Of a stretch of DNA of 55,500 nt, positions 34,018 to 49,395 are shown piece after piece (the stretch's first letter is position 1; each line of letters starts with the position of its first letter). The position numbers were made by a program, and so were the translations under genes. The DNA lies in assembly GCA_015061575.1 (NCBI GenBank), contig SUWF01000020.1, positions 1 through 55,500 of the forward strand, given 5' to 3'. The notes below the pieces were generated by a model. The model searched no databases and was not told where the DNA came from. It worked only from the letters and a program-made list of their open reading frames with translations. Origin of the DNA: Lentisphaerota bacterium (GTDB lineage Bacteria; Verrucomicrobiota; Lentisphaeria; Victivallales; Victivallaceae).

Positions 34018-36141
34018 TTATTTCTTCTCCGTTACAACTTTTTCTTGGACTTGTTTCGGCACCCGTTCAAAGTGGGACGGCTCCATGGTGTAGGAGGCAC
34101 GACCACGGCTCAAAGAACGGATCGCAGTGGCATAACCGAAAAGTTCGGCCAGCGGAACCTGGGCATTGAGCTTGTTGAAACCAGCCTGAACGTTGGAATT
34201 GATTTCAACAATGTTGCCGCGGCGGCTGGTTACGTCACCGATGATATCACCCATGTTTTCTTCCGGAACCACCACATCAACCTTCATGATCGGTTCGAGC
34301 AGGATCATGTTAGCCTTCTTGGCAGCTTCTTTGAACGCCATGGAAGCAGCAATCTTAAATGCCATTTCCGAGGAGTCGACCGGGTGGTAGGAACCGTCAA
34401 CGATATCGATTTTGACATCGATCAAGGGATAACCGGCCAGCACACCAGTGGCAGCTGCTTCACGCAGACCGTTTTCCACCGGCTTGATAAATTCCTTGGG
34501 AATGTTACCGCCGACAACCTTGTTTTCGATAACCACACCGCTGCCCTGTTCACCAGGTTCCATGTGGATGATAACGTGACCATACTGACCATGACCACCA
34601 GTCTGACGGACAAACTTGGTGTCGGCATCAGCCGCACTGGTGATAGCTTCGCGGTAAGCAACCTGCGGAGCACCGGTGTTGGCTTCGACCTTGAATTCAC
34701 GGATCAAACGGTCAATAATGATTTCCAAATGCAATTCACCCATACCGGAGATGATGGTCTGACCGGTTTCTTCATCAGAACGCACCCGGAAGGTCGGGTC
34801 TTCATCAGACAGCGCAATCAAACCCTTGGAGAGCTTATCACGTTCGCCGGAACTCTTGGGTTCCACGGCCACGCTGATAACCGGTTCCGGGAAGGTCATG
34901 CTTTCCAGCACGATCGGATCGTCTTCCACGCAGATGGTATCACCGGTGGTGACGTTCTTCAGACCCACCGCAGCAGCGATGTCACCGGAGAAGATCTCTT
35001 TGCGTTCTTCACGATGGTTGGCGTGCATCTGCAGCAGACGGCCCAGACGTTCCCGACGGTTGGTACGGGGATTGAGCACTTCCATACCCTGAGAGGCAGT
35101 ACCGCTGTATACACGGAAGTAGTAAAGTTTACCCACAAACGGGTCGGTCATAATTTTGAAGACCAGAGCCGAGAACGGCTGCAGGTCACCAACGTGACGG
35201 CTCTTTTCTTCGCCGGTCGCCGGATCAGAACCCTTGATATCCCAGATATCGATCGGGCTGGGCAGATAATCGGCGATGATATCAAGCACCGGCTGCACAC
35301 CACGTTTCTTGAACGCACTGGCGCAAGCCACCGGCACGACCTGTGCAGAAACAGTCGCACGACGCAAAGCCGGACGGATCTGTTCCAGGGTCGGCATTTC
35401 GTCAGCCAGGAAGATTTCCATGATTTCTTCATCAACTTCGGCCAGACATTCAACCAGATGCTTGTAATATTTTTCCCGCAGTTCCACATAATCAGCCGGA
35501 ACTTCTTCGTAACGCATCACCGAACCGTTTTCGTCGCCGTCAAAGTAGATGGCACGGTTTTCCAACACATCGATCTGACCGACAAAATCAGCTTCTTTGC
35601 CAATGGGCAGCAGCAGCGGAACAGTCGTTGCACCCAACTTGGTCTTGATTTCTTCCACGGCGCCGTAGAAATCAGCACCGGTACGGTCCATCTTGTTGAT
35701 CAAAGCAACGATCGGCACTTTGTACTTCTGAGCCTGACGCCACACAGTTTCGCTCTGGGGCTGAACTTTACCCACCGAGCAGAACACCGCAACGGCACCG
35801 TCAAGCACACGCAGAGAACGTTCCACCTCAGCAGTGAAGTCCACGTGTCCGGGAGTGTCGATCAGATTAAAACGGTGCTTGACACCATTACGGGTCCAAA
35901 ACGCCGTTGTAGCAGCACTGGTAATAGTGATCCCGCGGTCGCGTTCCTGCTCCATCCAGTCCATGGTAGCAGTACCTTCGTGAGTATCACCGATCTTGTG
36001 GTTGATACCCGTATAGAAGAGGATACGTTCGGAAAGAGTGGTCTTCCCGGCGTCGATGTGCGCCATGATACCGATATTACGGACATCCTTAAGCGCAACC
36101 TGACGGTTCGGGGACTCTCTGAATTGTTTATCTTCGCTCAT
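34018..36141 (-). CDS. fusA: elongation factor G
   Basis: 707 aa, the GTPase that moves tRNAs and mRNA through the ribosome. GTPase motifs are in order: [16 protein letters not shown] (G1, near 30), [14 protein letters not shown] (G2), [18 protein letters not shown] (G3) and [13 protein letters not shown] (G4). Domain IV-V sequence follows through VAYREAITS and [19 protein letters not shown]. It sits between rpsG and rpsJ. The opposite strand contains an open frame of more than 700 codons, which is a codon-use artefact. Confidence 0.99.
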   Translation of the reverse strand: MSEDKQFRESPNRQVALKDVRNIGIMAHIDAGKTTLSERILFYTGINHKIGDTHEGTATMDWMEQERDRGITITSAATTAFWTRNGVKHRFNLIDTPGHVDFTAEVERSLRVLDGAVAVFCSVGKVQPQSETVWRQAQKYKVPIVALINKMDRTGADFYGAVEEIKTKLGATTVPLLLPIGKEADFVGQIDVLENRAIYFDGDENGSVMRYEEVPADYVELREKYYKHLVECLAEVDEEIMEIFLADEMPTLEQIRPALRRATVSAQVVPVACASAFKKRGVQPVLDIIADYLPSPIDIWDIKGSDPATGEEKSRHVGDLQPFSALVFKIMTDPFVGKLYYFRVYSGTASQGMEVLNPRTNRRERLGRLLQMHANHREERKEIFSGDIAAAVGLKNVTTGDTICVEDDPIVLESMTFPEPVISVAVEPKSSGERDKLSKGLIALSDEDPTFRVRSDEETGQTIISGMGELHLEIIIDRLIREFKVEANTGAPQVAYREAITSAADADTKFVRQTGGHGQYGHVIIHMEPGEQGSGVVIENKVVGGNIPKEFIKPVENGLREAAATGVLAGYPLIDVKIDIVDGSYHPVDSSEMAFKIAASMAFKEAAKKANMILLEPIMKVDVVVPEENMGDIIGDVTSRRGNIVEINSNVQAGFNKLNAQVPLAELFGYATAIRSLSRGRASYTMEPSHFERVPKQVQEKVVTEKK

Positions 36142-36174
36142 CGTATTTCCTTTGAAGTAATCAACGTTTAGTTA

Positions 36175-36645
36175 TTACCAGCGGTAATGGGCGAAAGCCT
36201 TGTTCGCCATGGCCATCTTATAGGTATCGTCCTTCTTCTTAATGGATGCACCAGTGTTTTCAAAAGCATCCAGAAGTTCCGATGCCAGAGATTCGGTCAT
36301 CGACTTACCTTTGCGGCCACGGCTGTAGGTGGTGATCCAGCGCATCGCCAAAGCCACCTGACGTTCGTTGCTGACTTCAACCGGAACCTGATAGGTCGCA
36401 CCACCAACGCGGCGGCTTTTGACTTCCAGTTTCGGTTTAACATTTTCAAGAGCCTGGATAAACACTTCCAGAGCATCCATTTCGGGTTTCTTAGTTTTGA
36501 TAAGATCCAGCGCACCGTAAACAATGCTCTGCGCAGTGGATTTCTTACCACGAGTCATGATCGTGTTGATCAAACGACCCACCAATTCACTATTGTACTT
36601 CACATCCGGGGTCTGAACCCGCTTCGTAGCTGTACGTCTTCTCAT
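36175..36645 (-). CDS. rpsG: 30S ribosomal protein S7
   Basis: 156 aa, the primary assembly protein of the 30S head. [20 protein letters not shown], the [21 protein letters not shown] block and [19 protein letters not shown] identify it; the C-terminus [20 protein letters not shown] is normal. It starts 103 bp after rpsL and ends 33 bp before fusA, the standard str-operon order. Confidence 0.98.
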   Translation of the reverse strand: MRRRTATKRVQTPDVKYNSELVGRLINTIMTRGKKSTAQSIVYGALDLIKTKKPEMDALEVFIQALENVKPKLEVKSRRVGGATYQVPVEVSNERQVALAMRWITTYSRGRKGKSMTESLASELLDAFENTGASIKKKDDTYKMAMANKAFAHYRW

Positions 36646-36748
36646 TTGCCTATCATTCCTGTTGAGCTTGATATTGCATGCAATTCAGATTTTCAAACAA
36701 CCCCGGTCAGCATTCTGCCAACCGGTCAGAATAAAACCTTTTTCGCAA

Positions 36749-37144
36749 TTACTTCTTCTTGGCATCAGCACCCGGCTTCGGACGCTTGGCACCATAGCGG
36801 GAACGCGCCTGACGACGATTTTCCACACCAAGGCTGTCCAGCGAACCGCGGACGATGTGATAACGCACCCCCGGCAAGTCGCGTACACGACCGCCCTGAA
36901 CCAGCACAACACTGTGTTCCTGGAGGTTATGACCTTCACCGCCGATGTAGGCGGTCACTTCCTGACCATTCGTCAAACGCACACGCGCAATTTTGCGCAA
37001 AGCCGAGTTCGGCTTTTTAGGCGTACGGGTGGTCACCTGCAGACAGACTCCGCGCCGTTGCGGGCAGGCACTCAAAGCGCGCGACTTGCTCTTCTTGACC
37101 TTGGAGGTCCGTCCGAATCTCACCAACTGATTGATCGTGGGCAT
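36749..37144 (-). CDS. rpsL: 30S ribosomal protein S12
   Basis: 131 aa. S12 monitors codon-anticodon pairing and is the streptomycin target region. [20 protein letters not shown] and [19 protein letters not shown] near 43 keep the usual Lys pair (K43). In [20 protein letters not shown] the residue matching E. coli Lys87/88 is Arg (codon 36881-36883), a change known to confer streptomycin resistance when selected in other bacteria. It opens the str-S10 block after a 227-bp gap from rpoC. Confidence 0.98.
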   Translation of the reverse strand: MPTINQLVRFGRTSKVKKSKSRALSACPQRRGVCLQVTTRTPKKPNSALRKIARVRLTNGQEVTAYIGGEGHNLQEHSVVLVQGGRVRDLPGVRYHIVRGSLDSLGVENRRQARSRYGAKRPKPGADAKKK

Positions 37145-37305
37145 CTTTCTTGCTCCAACCTTTCTTTTACTTTCTGCAAATATTTAACACGCAAAAAATA
37201 CTTTTTTTATTTTAATCAAAAATAATATCTATATAAAATACATTTTTTTTCGGAATTTACAAATTTAAAACCTGCAAATCCCGAAAAAAAACGCTATTTT
37301 GATCC

Positions 37306-37341
37306 CAAAACGGGCTTTTTCAGCCTTTCAAGCCCGTTTTG
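37306..37341 (-). terminator. terminator behind rpoC
   Basis: CAAAACGGGCTT (37306-37317) pairs with AAGCCCGTTTTG (37330-37341), 12 bp, 30 bp beyond the rpoC stop. On the minus strand the GC core is followed by TTTT. The next ~100 bp up to rpsL is AT-rich and probably holds the rpsL promoter, though no clear -35/-10 pair stands out. Confidence 0.75.
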
Positions 37342-37371
37342 AGAACATCAAATTTGCATCAAACGGCAGAC

Positions 37372-40300
37372 TTATTCTTCATCACCGTCATCTTCAAACT
37401 CATCGACCACATCTGACAATTCCATGTTGTCAAAGTCCAGATCACTGGCAAAATCTGCATCCAGATCGGCTTCATCATCCAGAATCGAACCTTCGCCGAA
37501 GAACGGTTCATCTTCGGCAAACATCTCTTCGTCATCCATGAAATCTTCATCGGAAACCGTTTCTTCCGCCGCAGCTTCTTCCACTTCGGGCAGCTCCCGG
37601 GGGATCTCTTCGCCAAAGTACTTGAGCTGCAGACTCTGCAGATCATCAGTACCGGTACCGGCCGGAATCAAATGACCGGTGATCACGTTTTCCTTGAAGC
37701 CTTTGAGTTCGTCGCTCTTGCCCAGCGTGGCGGCTTCGGTCAGAATACGGGTGGTATCCTGGAAGCTCGCTGCCGAGATAAAGCTGTCAGTTTCCAACGA
37801 TGCTTTGGTAATACCCAACAGCACCGGTTCACCTTCGGCCGGACGGCCACCGGCGGCAGATACCCGACGGTTTTCAGCTTCAAAACGCACCCGGTCGATC
37901 GGTTCGCCAACCAGATACTCAGTATCACCGGGTTCGGTGACACGAACCTTCTGCATCATCTGACGGATGATGATTTCAATGTGCTTATCGTTGATTTCCA
38001 CACCCTGCGCACGGTACACCAGCTGGATCTCATTGACCAGGAAGCGCTGCAATTCGTGCGGTCCGCAGATTTCCAACAACGCATGCGGCACAATGGAACC
38101 TTCGGTAAGCTTGTCACCCTTATGCACATAGTCCCCATTGCTGACCAGCAGATGCTTGTTGGCCTGAATGGAGGTGTGTTCCTCCACCGCTTTGGTTTCA
38201 CGGTCAGTAATCACGATCGTGCGCTTGCTGCCCTTGTGCGAAGACTTGCTGCTGATCGTCACATAACCATCGATACGGGCGATTTCGGCAACTTCACGGG
38301 GCTGACGGGCTTCAAACAACTCAGCGATACGGGGCAGACCCCCGGTAATGTCTTTGTTCTTGGCCGACTGACGGGGCACACGGGCAACCGTCATACCGGG
38401 CGTGACCTTTTCACCTTCACGAACCATCAGGAACGCACCGGCCGGCAGCGGATAGCTGGCCAGCACTTCATCGTTGTCATCTTTGACCACGATCTGCGGG
38501 CTGAGGTCGTCACGGTGTTCCATAACGGTAAATTCTTCCGTACCGCCACGACGCTGACGGCTCAGCGTCATACCTTCGATCAAGTGGATCAAAGCAACCG
38601 TACCGGCCTCTTCAATAATGATCGGGGCGTGGTAGGGATCCCAATGCACAAACTGTTCATTGGCTTTGACGGTCTGGCCTTCGAGCTTGGTCATCACAGC
38701 ACCGGCTTCGATGTCGTAACGGTCGAGTTCAGCTTCCCGCAGCGCATCGCCGCGGTAATCGTAATCCTTATTATAGAAAGAACCGATAGCTTCGGCTTCC
38801 GCCTTGGCCCGGGCGCGGGCTTTTTCTTCGGCCGCCTTGGCCTGCGCAGCATCATAAACGATCACATAACCGTTCTTGCTGACCACCACAGTTTCGCCCT
38901 TCTGATTCTTGACTGTACGGATGTTGACCAAATGCAGCGTACCGGCATTACGGGCAGCAATGACCGGTTCCTTGTACGCACTCGACGCAGTACCGCCGAT
39001 ATGGAATGTACGCATGGTCAGCTGAGTACCCGGTTCGCCGATGGACTGCGCTGCAATAATACCCAACGCATCACCGACTTTGGCCACCCGGTCACTGGCC
39101 AGATTGCGGCCATAGCACTTGACGCAGACACCGTAAGGTGTTTCGCAAGTAAGGTTGGAACGGATCAATACCCGCTGGATACCACGCTTTTCGATCATAT
39201 CGATGATCGGAGCAGTGATTTCTTCACCGGCGTGGACGATCACCCGGCCATCGTTGTAGGCCGGATCTTTGAGATCCATCGCCGCAAAACGGCCGATGAT
39301 ACGGTCACGCAGCGGCAGGATAACTTCGTCACCTTCCACAATGGCCGACATCCAGATACCCTTCACCGTACCGCAGTCTTCTTCACGGCAGATCACATCC
39401 TGCGCCACGTCCACGAGTTTACGGGTCATGTAACCGGAGTCAGCGGTCTTCAACGCTGTATCTGCCAAACCTTTACGGGCACCGTGGGTGGAAATGAAGT
39501 ATTCCAGCACCGACAGACCTTCACGGAAGTTGGAAATGATCGGCCGTTCAATAATATCACCGGACGGCTTGGCCATAAGTCCGCGCATACCCGCCAGCTG
39601 ACGGATCTGGTCTTTACTGCCTCGAGCCCCGGAGTCAAGCATGGCGTATACCGGGTTGACATCACCACGACGGGATTCCTCTTCCAACCGGGCAAACAGC
39701 GCACTGGCCACCGAGTTACTGGTCTGAGTCCAGATATCGATAACCTTGTTGTGGCGTTCACCATCGGTCAACACCCCGCTGTTATACTGATCAAGTACCT
39801 TGGAGATCTGCTCGCGGGCATCGCTGATCAGCTCTTCCTTCTTATCCGGCACATGCAAGTCGGTAATGGAGATGGAGAGCCCGGCGCGGGTTGCATGACG
39901 GTAACCCAATGCTTTCAGATCATCCAGCAGCTTGATAGTGGCATCATGGCCGCAGATCTTGTAGGATACACTGATGAGCTTACCCAGATCCTTCTTCTTG
40001 GCCAGCTGGTTGTAGAAACCAAGCCGCTTATCCCAGATTTCGTTGAAAATGCAGCGTCCGGGAGTCGTCAGAATATATTTGCTTTCCTTATCACCATAGA
40101 CCGTATCCAGACCGAAGTCGGGGTTGGGGATGCGTACCGCATCGTGAATGGTCAGGAAACCGGCATCCATAGCGTACAATACTTCAAAGTAATCCTTGTA
40201 CAGCTTGGCCTTTTCCTTATTGCGGGGTTCACAGGTCAGATAGTAGGAACCCAGCGTGATATCCTGCGTCGGCGTGGTGATCGGCTTGCCGTTGGCCGGC

Positions 40301-41784
40301 GAAAAGATATTGTTCGGCGCCAGCATCAGCAGCTTGGTTTCCATCTGCGCTTCGTTCGACAGCGGAACGTGTACAGCCATCTGGTCGCCGTCAAAGTCGG
40401 CGTTGTACGCAGTACAGACCAGCGGATGGATACGCAATGCCGAACCTTCGATCAGCACCGGATCAAACGCCTGAATACTCAAACGGTGCAGCGTCGGCGC
40501 ACGGTTGAGCATCACCGGATGGCCCTTGGTCACTTCTTCAAGGATATCCCAAACCACCGGTTCGCCGCGTTCGATCATCTTCTTGGCTCCACGCACCGTA
40601 TGGGCATAGCCGCGATTCTTTAAATGACGGATAATGAACGGTTCAAACAGGATCATCGCCATCTTCTTGGGCAGACCGCACTGATTGATCTTCAGTTCCG
40701 GACCTACCACGATCACCGAACGGCCGGAGTAGTCTACACGCTTACCCAGCAAGTTCTGACGGAAACGGCCCTGCTTACCTTTGAGCATATCGCTCAAACT
40801 CTTGAGCGCACGATTGCCGGCACCGGTTACGGCACGGCCATGACGGCCGTTATCCAGCAATGCGTCAACCGCTTCCTGCAGCATACGCTTTTCGTTGCGG
40901 ATGATCACTTCCGGAGTGCGCTGACTCAGCAGATTCTTCAACCGGTTATTGCGGTTGATCACCCGGCGGTAGAGATCGTTCAAATCGCTGGTGGCAAAAC
41001 GGCCGCCTTCCAGCGGAACCAACGGACGCAGATCCGGCGGGATCACCGGCAGCACCGTCATGATCATCCATTCAGGACGGGAATTGCTGTTGATAAAACC
41101 TTCCATCAAACGCAGACGCTTGGAAAGCTTTTTACGGATCGCCTTATTTTTGGTGTTCTTCAGTTCAACACTGAGTTCTTCCAACGTGGCCGGCATATCC
41201 AATTTTTCCAGCAGCGTCTTGATGGCAGGCGCACCCATATCTGCCAGGAACGAATCCTGGTAGTCTTCACGGGCTTCCCGGTACTGCAGTTCGTCCATTA
41301 CCTGGCCAAGCTTCAACGGCGTATCGCCCGGATCGGTCACGACCCAGGATTCATAATAAATGACCCGTTCCAGATTTTTGGCGGTCATATCCAGTGCCAG
41401 ACCGATACGGCTGGGCATACACTTGAAAAACCAAATGTGCGACACCGGCACAGCCAATTCAATGTGGCCCATGCGTTCACGGCGCACTTTGCTCTGGGTA
41501 ACTTCCACACCGCAGCGGTCGCAGATGATACCCTTGTGCTTCACACGCTTGTATTTACCGCAGTTACATTCCCAGTCGCGGGTCGGCCCGAAAATGCGTT
41601 CGCAGAACAAACCGCCTTTTTCCGGCTTCAGAGTACGGTAGTTGATCGTTTCCGGCGTTTTGACTTCCCCGTGGCTCCAGGAACGGATCACATCCGGAGA
41701 GGCAACGTTGATGGAAACCGCACCAAAGCTGTTGGCGGAAGATTTCCCCAAAACGTCACGATAAGCAAAAGTATTGTCAATCAC
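37372..41784 (-). CDS. rpoC: RNA polymerase subunit beta'
   Basis: 1470 aa. The catalytic Mg motif [17 protein letters not shown] is present near 463. The N-terminal zinc site is [20 protein letters not shown] near 72-88, and the second is built from CREEDCG near 818 and [13 protein letters not shown] near 895. The bridge-helix and trigger-loop parts ([20 protein letters not shown] near 785, [16 protein letters not shown] near 935) are intact. The C-terminal 60 residues are very acidic ([20 protein letters not shown]), an extension beyond the usual end. It starts 17 bp after rpoB. Confidence 0.99.
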   Translation of the reverse strand: MIDNTFAYRDVLGKSSANSFGAVSINVASPDVIRSWSHGEVKTPETINYRTLKPEKGGLFCERIFGPTRDWECNCGKYKRVKHKGIICDRCGVEVTQSKVRRERMGHIELAVPVSHIWFFKCMPSRIGLALDMTAKNLERVIYYESWVVTDPGDTPLKLGQVMDELQYREAREDYQDSFLADMGAPAIKTLLEKLDMPATLEELSVELKNTKNKAIRKKLSKRLRLMEGFINSNSRPEWMIMTVLPVIPPDLRPLVPLEGGRFATSDLNDLYRRVINRNNRLKNLLSQRTPEVIIRNEKRMLQEAVDALLDNGRHGRAVTGAGNRALKSLSDMLKGKQGRFRQNLLGKRVDYSGRSVIVVGPELKINQCGLPKKMAMILFEPFIIRHLKNRGYAHTVRGAKKMIERGEPVVWDILEEVTKGHPVMLNRAPTLHRLSIQAFDPVLIEGSALRIHPLVCTAYNADFDGDQMAVHVPLSNEAQMETKLLMLAPNNIFSPANGKPITTPTQDITLGSYYLTCEPRNKEKAKLYKDYFEVLYAMDAGFLTIHDAVRIPNPDFGLDTVYGDKESKYILTTPGRCIFNEIWDKRLGFYNQLAKKKDLGKLISVSYKICGHDATIKLLDDLKALGYRHATRAGLSISITDLHVPDKKEELISDAREQISKVLDQYNSGVLTDGERHNKVIDIWTQTSNSVASALFARLEEESRRGDVNPVYAMLDSGARGSKDQIRQLAGMRGLMAKPSGDIIERPIISNFREGLSVLEYFISTHGARKGLADTALKTADSGYMTRKLVDVAQDVICREEDCGTVKGIWMSAIVEGDEVILPLRDRIIGRFAAMDLKDPAYNDGRVIVHAGEEITAPIIDMIEKRGIQRVLIRSNLTCETPYGVCVKCYGRNLASDRVAKVGDALGIIAAQSIGEPGTQLTMRTFHIGGTASSAYKEPVIAARNAGTLHLVNIRTVKNQKGETVVVSKNGYVIVYDAAQAKAAEEKARARAKAEAEAIGSFYNKDYDYRGDALREAELDRYDIEAGAVMTKLEGQTVKANEQFVHWDPYHAPIIIEEAGTVALIHLIEGMTLSRQRRGGTEEFTVMEHRDDLSPQIVVKDDNDEVLASYPLPAGAFLMVREGEKVTPGMTVARVPRQSAKNKDITGGLPRIAELFEARQPREVAEIARIDGYVTISSKSSHKGSKRTIVITDRETKAVEEHTSIQANKHLLVSNGDYVHKGDKLTEGSIVPHALLEICGPHELQRFLVNEIQLVYRAQGVEINDKHIEIIIRQMMQKVRVTEPGDTEYLVGEPIDRVRFEAENRRVSAAGGRPAEGEPVLLGITKASLETDSFISAASFQDTTRILTEAATLGKSDELKGFKENVITGHLIPAGTGTDDLQSLQLKYFGEEIPRELPEVEEAAAEETVSDEDFMDDEEMFAEDEPFFGEGSILDDEADLDADFASDLDFDNMELSDVVDEFEDDGDEE

Positions 41785-41801
41785 AGTTGAAATCCTCCTG
41801 A

Positions 41802-45626
<3,825 letters not shown>

Positions 45627-46005
45627 GCTGCTCATCCTTGGTGTAAGAAAAGTTTACATGTTGTTGACTGTTTAATGACACAACTGCGATTTACTACTCG
45701 CAAAAAATCAGCTGAAACCGCAGCTGAACTGCCAATCCCCGCAAATTGCGGAGCAAACATCTTGCCAAGTGAGTTAGATTTTCTTCCGGGCACGCAAAGC
45801 GGCATGTGCCTCGGAGAAAACCGGAAAGATTCGGTCAAGAATTGCAGATTTTATCACTTTCATGCCAGAAAATGAACGGCTTGCAACACCTTGAGTGGAT
45901 GCCTTTTGTTCCTGAGTAGGCACCAAACTCATTAACGCAAAACAACGGTCGAGGGGCAAAATGCACCCTCCACCGTTATTTTTGACTGATTCAGAGTCGG
46001 ATCAA
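45627..46005. other. rplL-rpoB intergenic region with attenuator-like hairpin
   Basis: A gap of about 380 bp. On the minus strand AACGGTGGAGGG pairs with CCCTCGACCGTT (45977-45966 with 45955-45944), 12 positions with one mismatch and a 10-nt loop, then GTTTTG. In E. coli the same place holds an attenuator and an RNase III site that lower rpoBC relative to the ribosomal genes; a like role is inferred. No gene is seen in the rest. Confidence 0.5.
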
Positions 46006-46389
46006 TTACTTGATTTCGACTTTGGCACCAGCTGCTTCGAGCTGAGCCTTGATCTTGTCGGCGTCTTCCTTGCTGGCGCCTTCCTTCAGAGCCTTCGGAG
46101 CGGCTTCGACCAGATCCTTGGCTTCCTTCAGACCCAAACCAGTGATGGCACGCACTTCCTTGATGACAGCAACTTTGTTGTCGCCAAAGCTGGCCAGAAT
46201 GACATCAAATTCAGTCTTTTCTTCAGCAGCAGCGGCCGGAGCAGCAGCACCAGCAACAGCAGCGACGGCGACCGGAGCAGCAGCGCTGACACCAAGACGT
46301 TCTTCCAAAGCCTTGACCAGCTTGGAAAGTTCCAGAACAGTCATGTTCTCGACGTAATCGATAAAAGATTCCATGTTGACTTCAGCCAT
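46006..46389 (-). CDS. rplL: 50S ribosomal protein L7/L12
   Basis: 127 aa, the stalk protein that recruits translation GTPases. The N-terminal dimer domain ([20 protein letters not shown]) is followed by an Ala-rich hinge ([17 protein letters not shown]) and the C-terminal globular domain ([20 protein letters not shown], then APKALKEG). It starts 34 bp after rplJ. Confidence 0.98.
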   Translation of the reverse strand: MAEVNMESFIDYVENMTVLELSKLVKALEERLGVSAAAPVAVAAVAGAAAPAAAAEEKTEFDVILASFGDNKVAVIKEVRAITGLGLKEAKDLVEAAPKALKEGASKEDADKIKAQLEAAGAKVEIK

Positions 46390-46423
46390 GATAATATTCC
46401 TCCATTAATGACTTTGTTGTCTT

Positions 46424-46942
46424 TTACTTCTCGAGTTTGTCTTTGTATGCATTGAGCACATTGAGAATCGAAGCAGCCTTGTTGTTGAGGATGCTGACCA
46501 GATTGCGCGCCGGCGCCTGGAGCAGACCAAGCAACTGAGCCTGCAAGACGTCTTTGCTCGGCAATGCCGCAATGTCAGCGATTTCCGCCGCACTGAGCAA
46601 GGCACCTTCGAACATACCGCCCTTGGCCTGAACTACTTCATTACTCTTTCCGAAATCCACCAGCACCTTGGCCACGGCACCGGGATCACCGGAACCATAC
46701 ACCATTGCCACATCACCAGTGATCGCCAAGTCTTTGAGAGCTTCAACATTGTTGATCTCAACGGCTTTGCGGATCAAGCTGTTCTTGAAAACGTGACAGT
46801 TGGCATTGACATTGGCAAGCTGATCACGGAGTCCGGAAAAATCCTTAACCTTCAGTCCCTGAAAGGAGACGAAGTAAACATAATCGGAACCAGTCAGACC
46901 AGCACTGATCTGATTGACCAAATAAGTTTTTTCACTTCTCAT
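46424..46942 (-). CDS. rplJ: 50S ribosomal protein L10
   Basis: 172 aa, the stalk base that anchors L7/L12 dimers. MRSEKTYLVNQISAGLTGSD, FQGLKVKDFSGLRDQLANVN and VFKNSLIRKAVE are the family blocks; the C-terminal helix carrying L12 ends in YKDKLEK. It starts 3 bp after rplA, so there is no room for the classical L10 leader; feedback control, if present, must act elsewhere. Confidence 0.97.
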   Translation of the reverse strand: MRSEKTYLVNQISAGLTGSDYVYFVSFQGLKVKDFSGLRDQLANVNANCHVFKNSLIRKAVEINNVEALKDLAITGDVAMVYGSGDPGAVAKVLVDFGKSNEVVQAKGGMFEGALLSAAEIADIAALPSKDVLQAQLLGLLQAPARNLVSILNNKAASILNVLNAYKDKLEK

Positions 46943-46945
46943 GAC

Positions 46946-47641
46946 TTATTCTCCCGACAGTTCTTTGGTGTTGAGCTTGACACCGGGAGTCATCGTCGCA
47001 GACAGCGTGCAACCAAGCATGTAGGCACCCTTGGTGCTGGACGGACGCGCCTTGACCAGCGCATCAATGATTACCCGCAAATTGGCTTCCAACGCTTCAG
47101 CAGTGAAGGAAAGCTTGCCAAACGGAACATGCACACAACCGCCCTTGTCAGCACGGAACTCAACCCGGCCGGCTTTGGCTTCTTTGACTGCAGGTTCAAC
47201 GTTGTCGGTGACCGTACCGGTCTTGGGGTTCGGCATCAGACCACGCGGCCCCAGCTGACGACCCAGCGGACGAACCAGCTTCATGGCGTTGGGAGTGGCA
47301 ATAAGGATATCAAAATCCTGCCAGCCATTCTTGATCTGTTCAACCAAATCCTCATATCCGACAAAATCAGCACCCGCTGCCTTGGCGGCATCAGCCTGAG
47401 GGCCGTCGCAAACCACCGCAACCCGGACACTCTTACCGGTACCGGAGGGCAGAGCAACTGCACCACGGACGTTCTGATCGGACTTGCGGGGATCGATGCC
47501 CAGACGGAAAGCAGCTTCCACAGTCTGGTCAAACTTGACACCCGGCATCGCCTTAAGTGCATTCAGCGCATCTTTGATCGTGTGACGCGCAGTAGCATCA
47601 AAGCTGCCGATCTGAGATTTGTACAACTTGCTTCTATGCAT
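46946..47641 (-). CDS. rplA: 50S ribosomal protein L1
   Basis: 231 aa from the ATG at 47641 ([16 protein letters not shown]), preceded by GAGGTGG inside rplK; a longer frame reaching 13 codons further into rplK is rejected. L1 shapes the E-site stalk and represses its own operon in many bacteria. [37 protein letters not shown] and [20 protein letters not shown] identify it. It overlaps the rplK stop by 8 bp. Confidence 0.96.
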   Translation of the reverse strand: MHRSKLYKSQIGSFDATARHTIKDALNALKAMPGVKFDQTVEAAFRLGIDPRKSDQNVRGAVALPSGTGKSVRVAVVCDGPQADAAKAAGADFVGYEDLVEQIKNGWQDFDILIATPNAMKLVRPLGRQLGPRGLMPNPKTGTVTDNVEPAVKEAKAGRVEFRADKGGCVHVPFGKLSFTAEALEANLRVIIDALVKARPSSTKGAYMLGCTLSATMTPGVKLNTKELSGE

Positions 47642-48062
47642 CAGCCACCTCGATTCCCATGCTGCGCGCAGTACCCGCAATCACACGGATAGCGGCCTCT
47701 TCATCACGAGCGTTGATGTCATCCTTCTTGATCTTCACGATCTCTTTGATCTGTTCGATCGTGATCTTACCGGCGGTTTCACGTCCCGGGGCCTTGGCGG
47801 CACTTGCAAGACCGGCTGCCTTCTTGATCAGCACAGCTGCTGGCGGCGACTTGCAGATGAACGTGAAGGAGCGATCCTGGTAGACCGTAATCACCACAGG
47901 AATGATCATTCCCTTGTCATTCTGAGTGGCAGCGTTGAACTGCTTACAGAATTCCATGATGTTACAGCCCGCCTGACCCAGCGCAGGCCCGATCGGGGGT
48001 GCCGGGTTGGCCGCTCCGGCCGGGATCTGCAAACGAATCAATCCCGTAACCTTCTTTGCCAT
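47634..48062 (-). CDS. rplK: 50S ribosomal protein L11
   Basis: 142 aa. L11 forms the GTPase-associated centre with 23S rRNA and is needed for RelA activation. [20 protein letters not shown] and [20 protein letters not shown] are diagnostic, with the proline-rich thiostrepton-site helix intact. AGGAG precedes the ATG. A hairpin in the 104-bp leader may be the site of feedback control. Confidence 0.98.
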   Translation of the reverse strand: MAKKVTGLIRLQIPAGAANPAPPIGPALGQAGCNIMEFCKQFNAATQNDKGMIIPVVITVYQDRSFTFICKSPPAAVLIKKAAGLASAAKAPGRETAGKITIEQIKEIVKIKKDDINARDEEAAIRVIAGTARSMGIEVADA

Positions 48063-48081
48063 AGTAACTCCTGTTTTCCAC

Positions 48082-48120
48082 CCGGTGTGGTGCGAATCGG
48101 CAGGTATTCTCCCGCACCGG
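48082..48120 (-). promoter_or_regulatory. rplK leader hairpin, possible L1 operator
   Basis: On the minus strand GGTGCG and CGCACC (48118-48113 with 48094-48089) enclose an 18-nt purine-rich loop, with a competing outer pair CCGGTG/CACCGG. In other bacteria L1 represses rplK-rplA by binding a structure here. This is position-based inference; I did not match the L1 consensus. Confidence 0.3.
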
Positions 48121-48166
48121 ATTTATATTATTTTTTTTAACAAAAGTCTCCAACCAACTCATGCCA

Positions 48167-48739
48167 TCAGGCATCAGCCGGCTCGACCTGCCAAAACTCC
48201 AATTCAGCCGGGGTCTTGCGATCAAAGATAACCACTTCGATCGTCAAACGCTGACGTTCATCATCGACCGCAGCGATAGTCCCCTCAAAACCTTGAAACG
48301 CACCTTCGGTAATAACTACCCGGTCGTTTACCTTCCATGTCTTGCTGGCAACAGCCACAACATTCACTTCCGGCCCCATCGGCGGCGGAAAGCTCTGCAG
48401 CTCCTGCTCCGAAAGCGGCAACGGGTGATCTCCACCCATAAATGAGATCACGCCCTGAGTATTCTTGATAAAATACCAGGCTTCCTCATTGATAGAACCA
48501 TCTTCTTTGTAAAGATCCATCCGGACGAATACATAACCCGGATACATCTTGCGGGCAATCACCTTGCGGCGCCCCTGCTTGACATCGACAACTTCACCCG
48601 TGGGAATAAATACATCATATACCGGCAAAGCGTCTTCCCGTTCCAACTGCAGCTTGATCGTATCGCAGACCTTGTTTTCCTGATTGGAAAGCACCTGCAG
48701 CGTATACCACATGCCTTTCGGCTCTACAGCTTCATCCAT
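48167..48739 (-). CDS. nusG: transcription termination/antitermination factor NusG
   Basis: 190 aa. NusG binds the RNA polymerase clamp and bridges to Rho or S10. The NGN domain has MWYTLQVLSNQENKVCDTIK and the KMYPGYVFVRM strand; the C-terminal KOW motif is VNDRVVITEGAFQGFEGTIA. It lies 21 bp after secE and 104 bp before rplK, the standard order. Confidence 0.98.
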   Translation of the reverse strand: MDEAVEPKGMWYTLQVLSNQENKVCDTIKLQLEREDALPVYDVFIPTGEVVDVKQGRRKVIARKMYPGYVFVRMDLYKEDGSINEEAWYFIKNTQGVISFMGGDHPLPLSEQELQSFPPPMGPEVNVVAVASKTWKVNDRVVITEGAFQGFEGTIAAVDDERQRLTIEVVIFDRKTPAELEFWQVEPADA

Positions 48740-48760
48740 AATCCTGATATGCTCCCCAAC

Positions 48761-48961
48761 TTAAAAGGTCGTGATCAGCCGGATAAACCACTGGCTGACA
48801 AAATCAATAGCAGCCACAAAAACCGCCAGAACCGCAATCATGAACAACACCAGGAGCGTCGATTCAAAAACACTCGCCCGATCCGGCCAAGTACACTTGC
48901 CCAGCTCGGCGATAGTTCCGCTTACGAAATGGCGGACTCTGCTCATTATACCAGTTTTCAT
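48761..48961 (-). CDS. secE: preprotein translocase subunit SecE
   Basis: 66 aa, the short one-helix form. A cytoplasmic amphipathic part containing AELGKCTWPDRASVFESTLL is followed by one membrane span (LLVLFMIAVLAVFVAAIDFV). The conserved W-P pair before the helix is present. It clamps the two halves of SecY. It lies between tRNA-Trp and nusG. Confidence 0.95.
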   Translation of the reverse strand: MKTGIMSRVRHFVSGTIAELGKCTWPDRASVFESTLLVLFMIAVLAVFVAAIDFVSQWFIRLITTF

Positions 48962-49018
48962 AAATCCTGCTTGAATTCAGTTCCGGCGCTTTTTACGCCT
49001 GATTTAATACAATAAAAA

Positions 49019-49094
49019 TGGCAGGAGCGGCGAGGCTCGAACTCACGACCTGCGGTTTTGGAGACCGCTGCTCTACCAACTGAGCTACACTCCT
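49019..49094 (-). tRNA. tRNA-Trp (CCA)
   Basis: 76 nt with CCA encoded. Acceptor AGGAGTG pairs with CGCTCCT (one G-U), the anticodon arm is GCGGT-CTCCAAA-ACCGC giving anticodon CCA, and GTTCGAGCC forms the T arm. It sits between rpmG and secE and is probably co-transcribed with them. Confidence 0.98.
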
Positions 49095-49119
49095 GCACCA
49101 AATACTACAAAGGCAACCC

Positions 49120-49269
49120 TTAGCGGGTTTCGCGATGAAGCGTGTGCTTGCGTTCAAACTTGCAGAACTTCATCTTTTCCAAACGGCCCGGAGTGTTGCG
49201 TTTTTCTTTGGTCGTAGTATAGTTACGACGCTTGCACTCCGTGCATTCCATAATTACGAGTTCACGCAT
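49120..49269 (-). CDS. rpmG: 50S ribosomal protein L33
   Basis: 49 aa, a short gene starting ATGCGTGAACTCGTA at 49269 with AAGG about 9 nt upstream. The product begins [20 protein letters not shown] and continues [20 protein letters not shown], ending HRETR, the L33 pattern. The first zinc pair (CTEC) is kept, while the second is reduced to a single Cys (FCKFE), between the zinc-binding and zinc-free forms. It is followed by tRNA-Trp and secE, a common arrangement. Confidence 0.96.
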   Translation of the reverse strand: MRELVIMECTECKRRNYTTTKEKRNTPGRLEKMKFCKFERKHTLHRETR

Positions 49270-49343
49270 TTTAACAACCTTGCGTTAAATTTTCCACAAA
49301 ACTGCCGTCTATCCCGATCAGGGGCGAGGCGGCAGTTCCATGA

Positions 49344-49374
49344 AACAACCCGGAACTGCTGACGCAGCTCCGGG
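49344..49374 (-). terminator. terminator behind tuf
   Basis: On the minus strand CCCGGAgCTGC, loop GTCA, GCAGtTCCGGG pairs 10 of 11 positions plus a G-U, followed by TTGTTTC. It lies 22 bp after the tuf stop. A second stem built on ACTGCCG/CGGCAGT follows before rpmG. Confidence 0.65.
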
Positions 49375-49395
49375 GAGTTGAATCGTCAAATCAAA

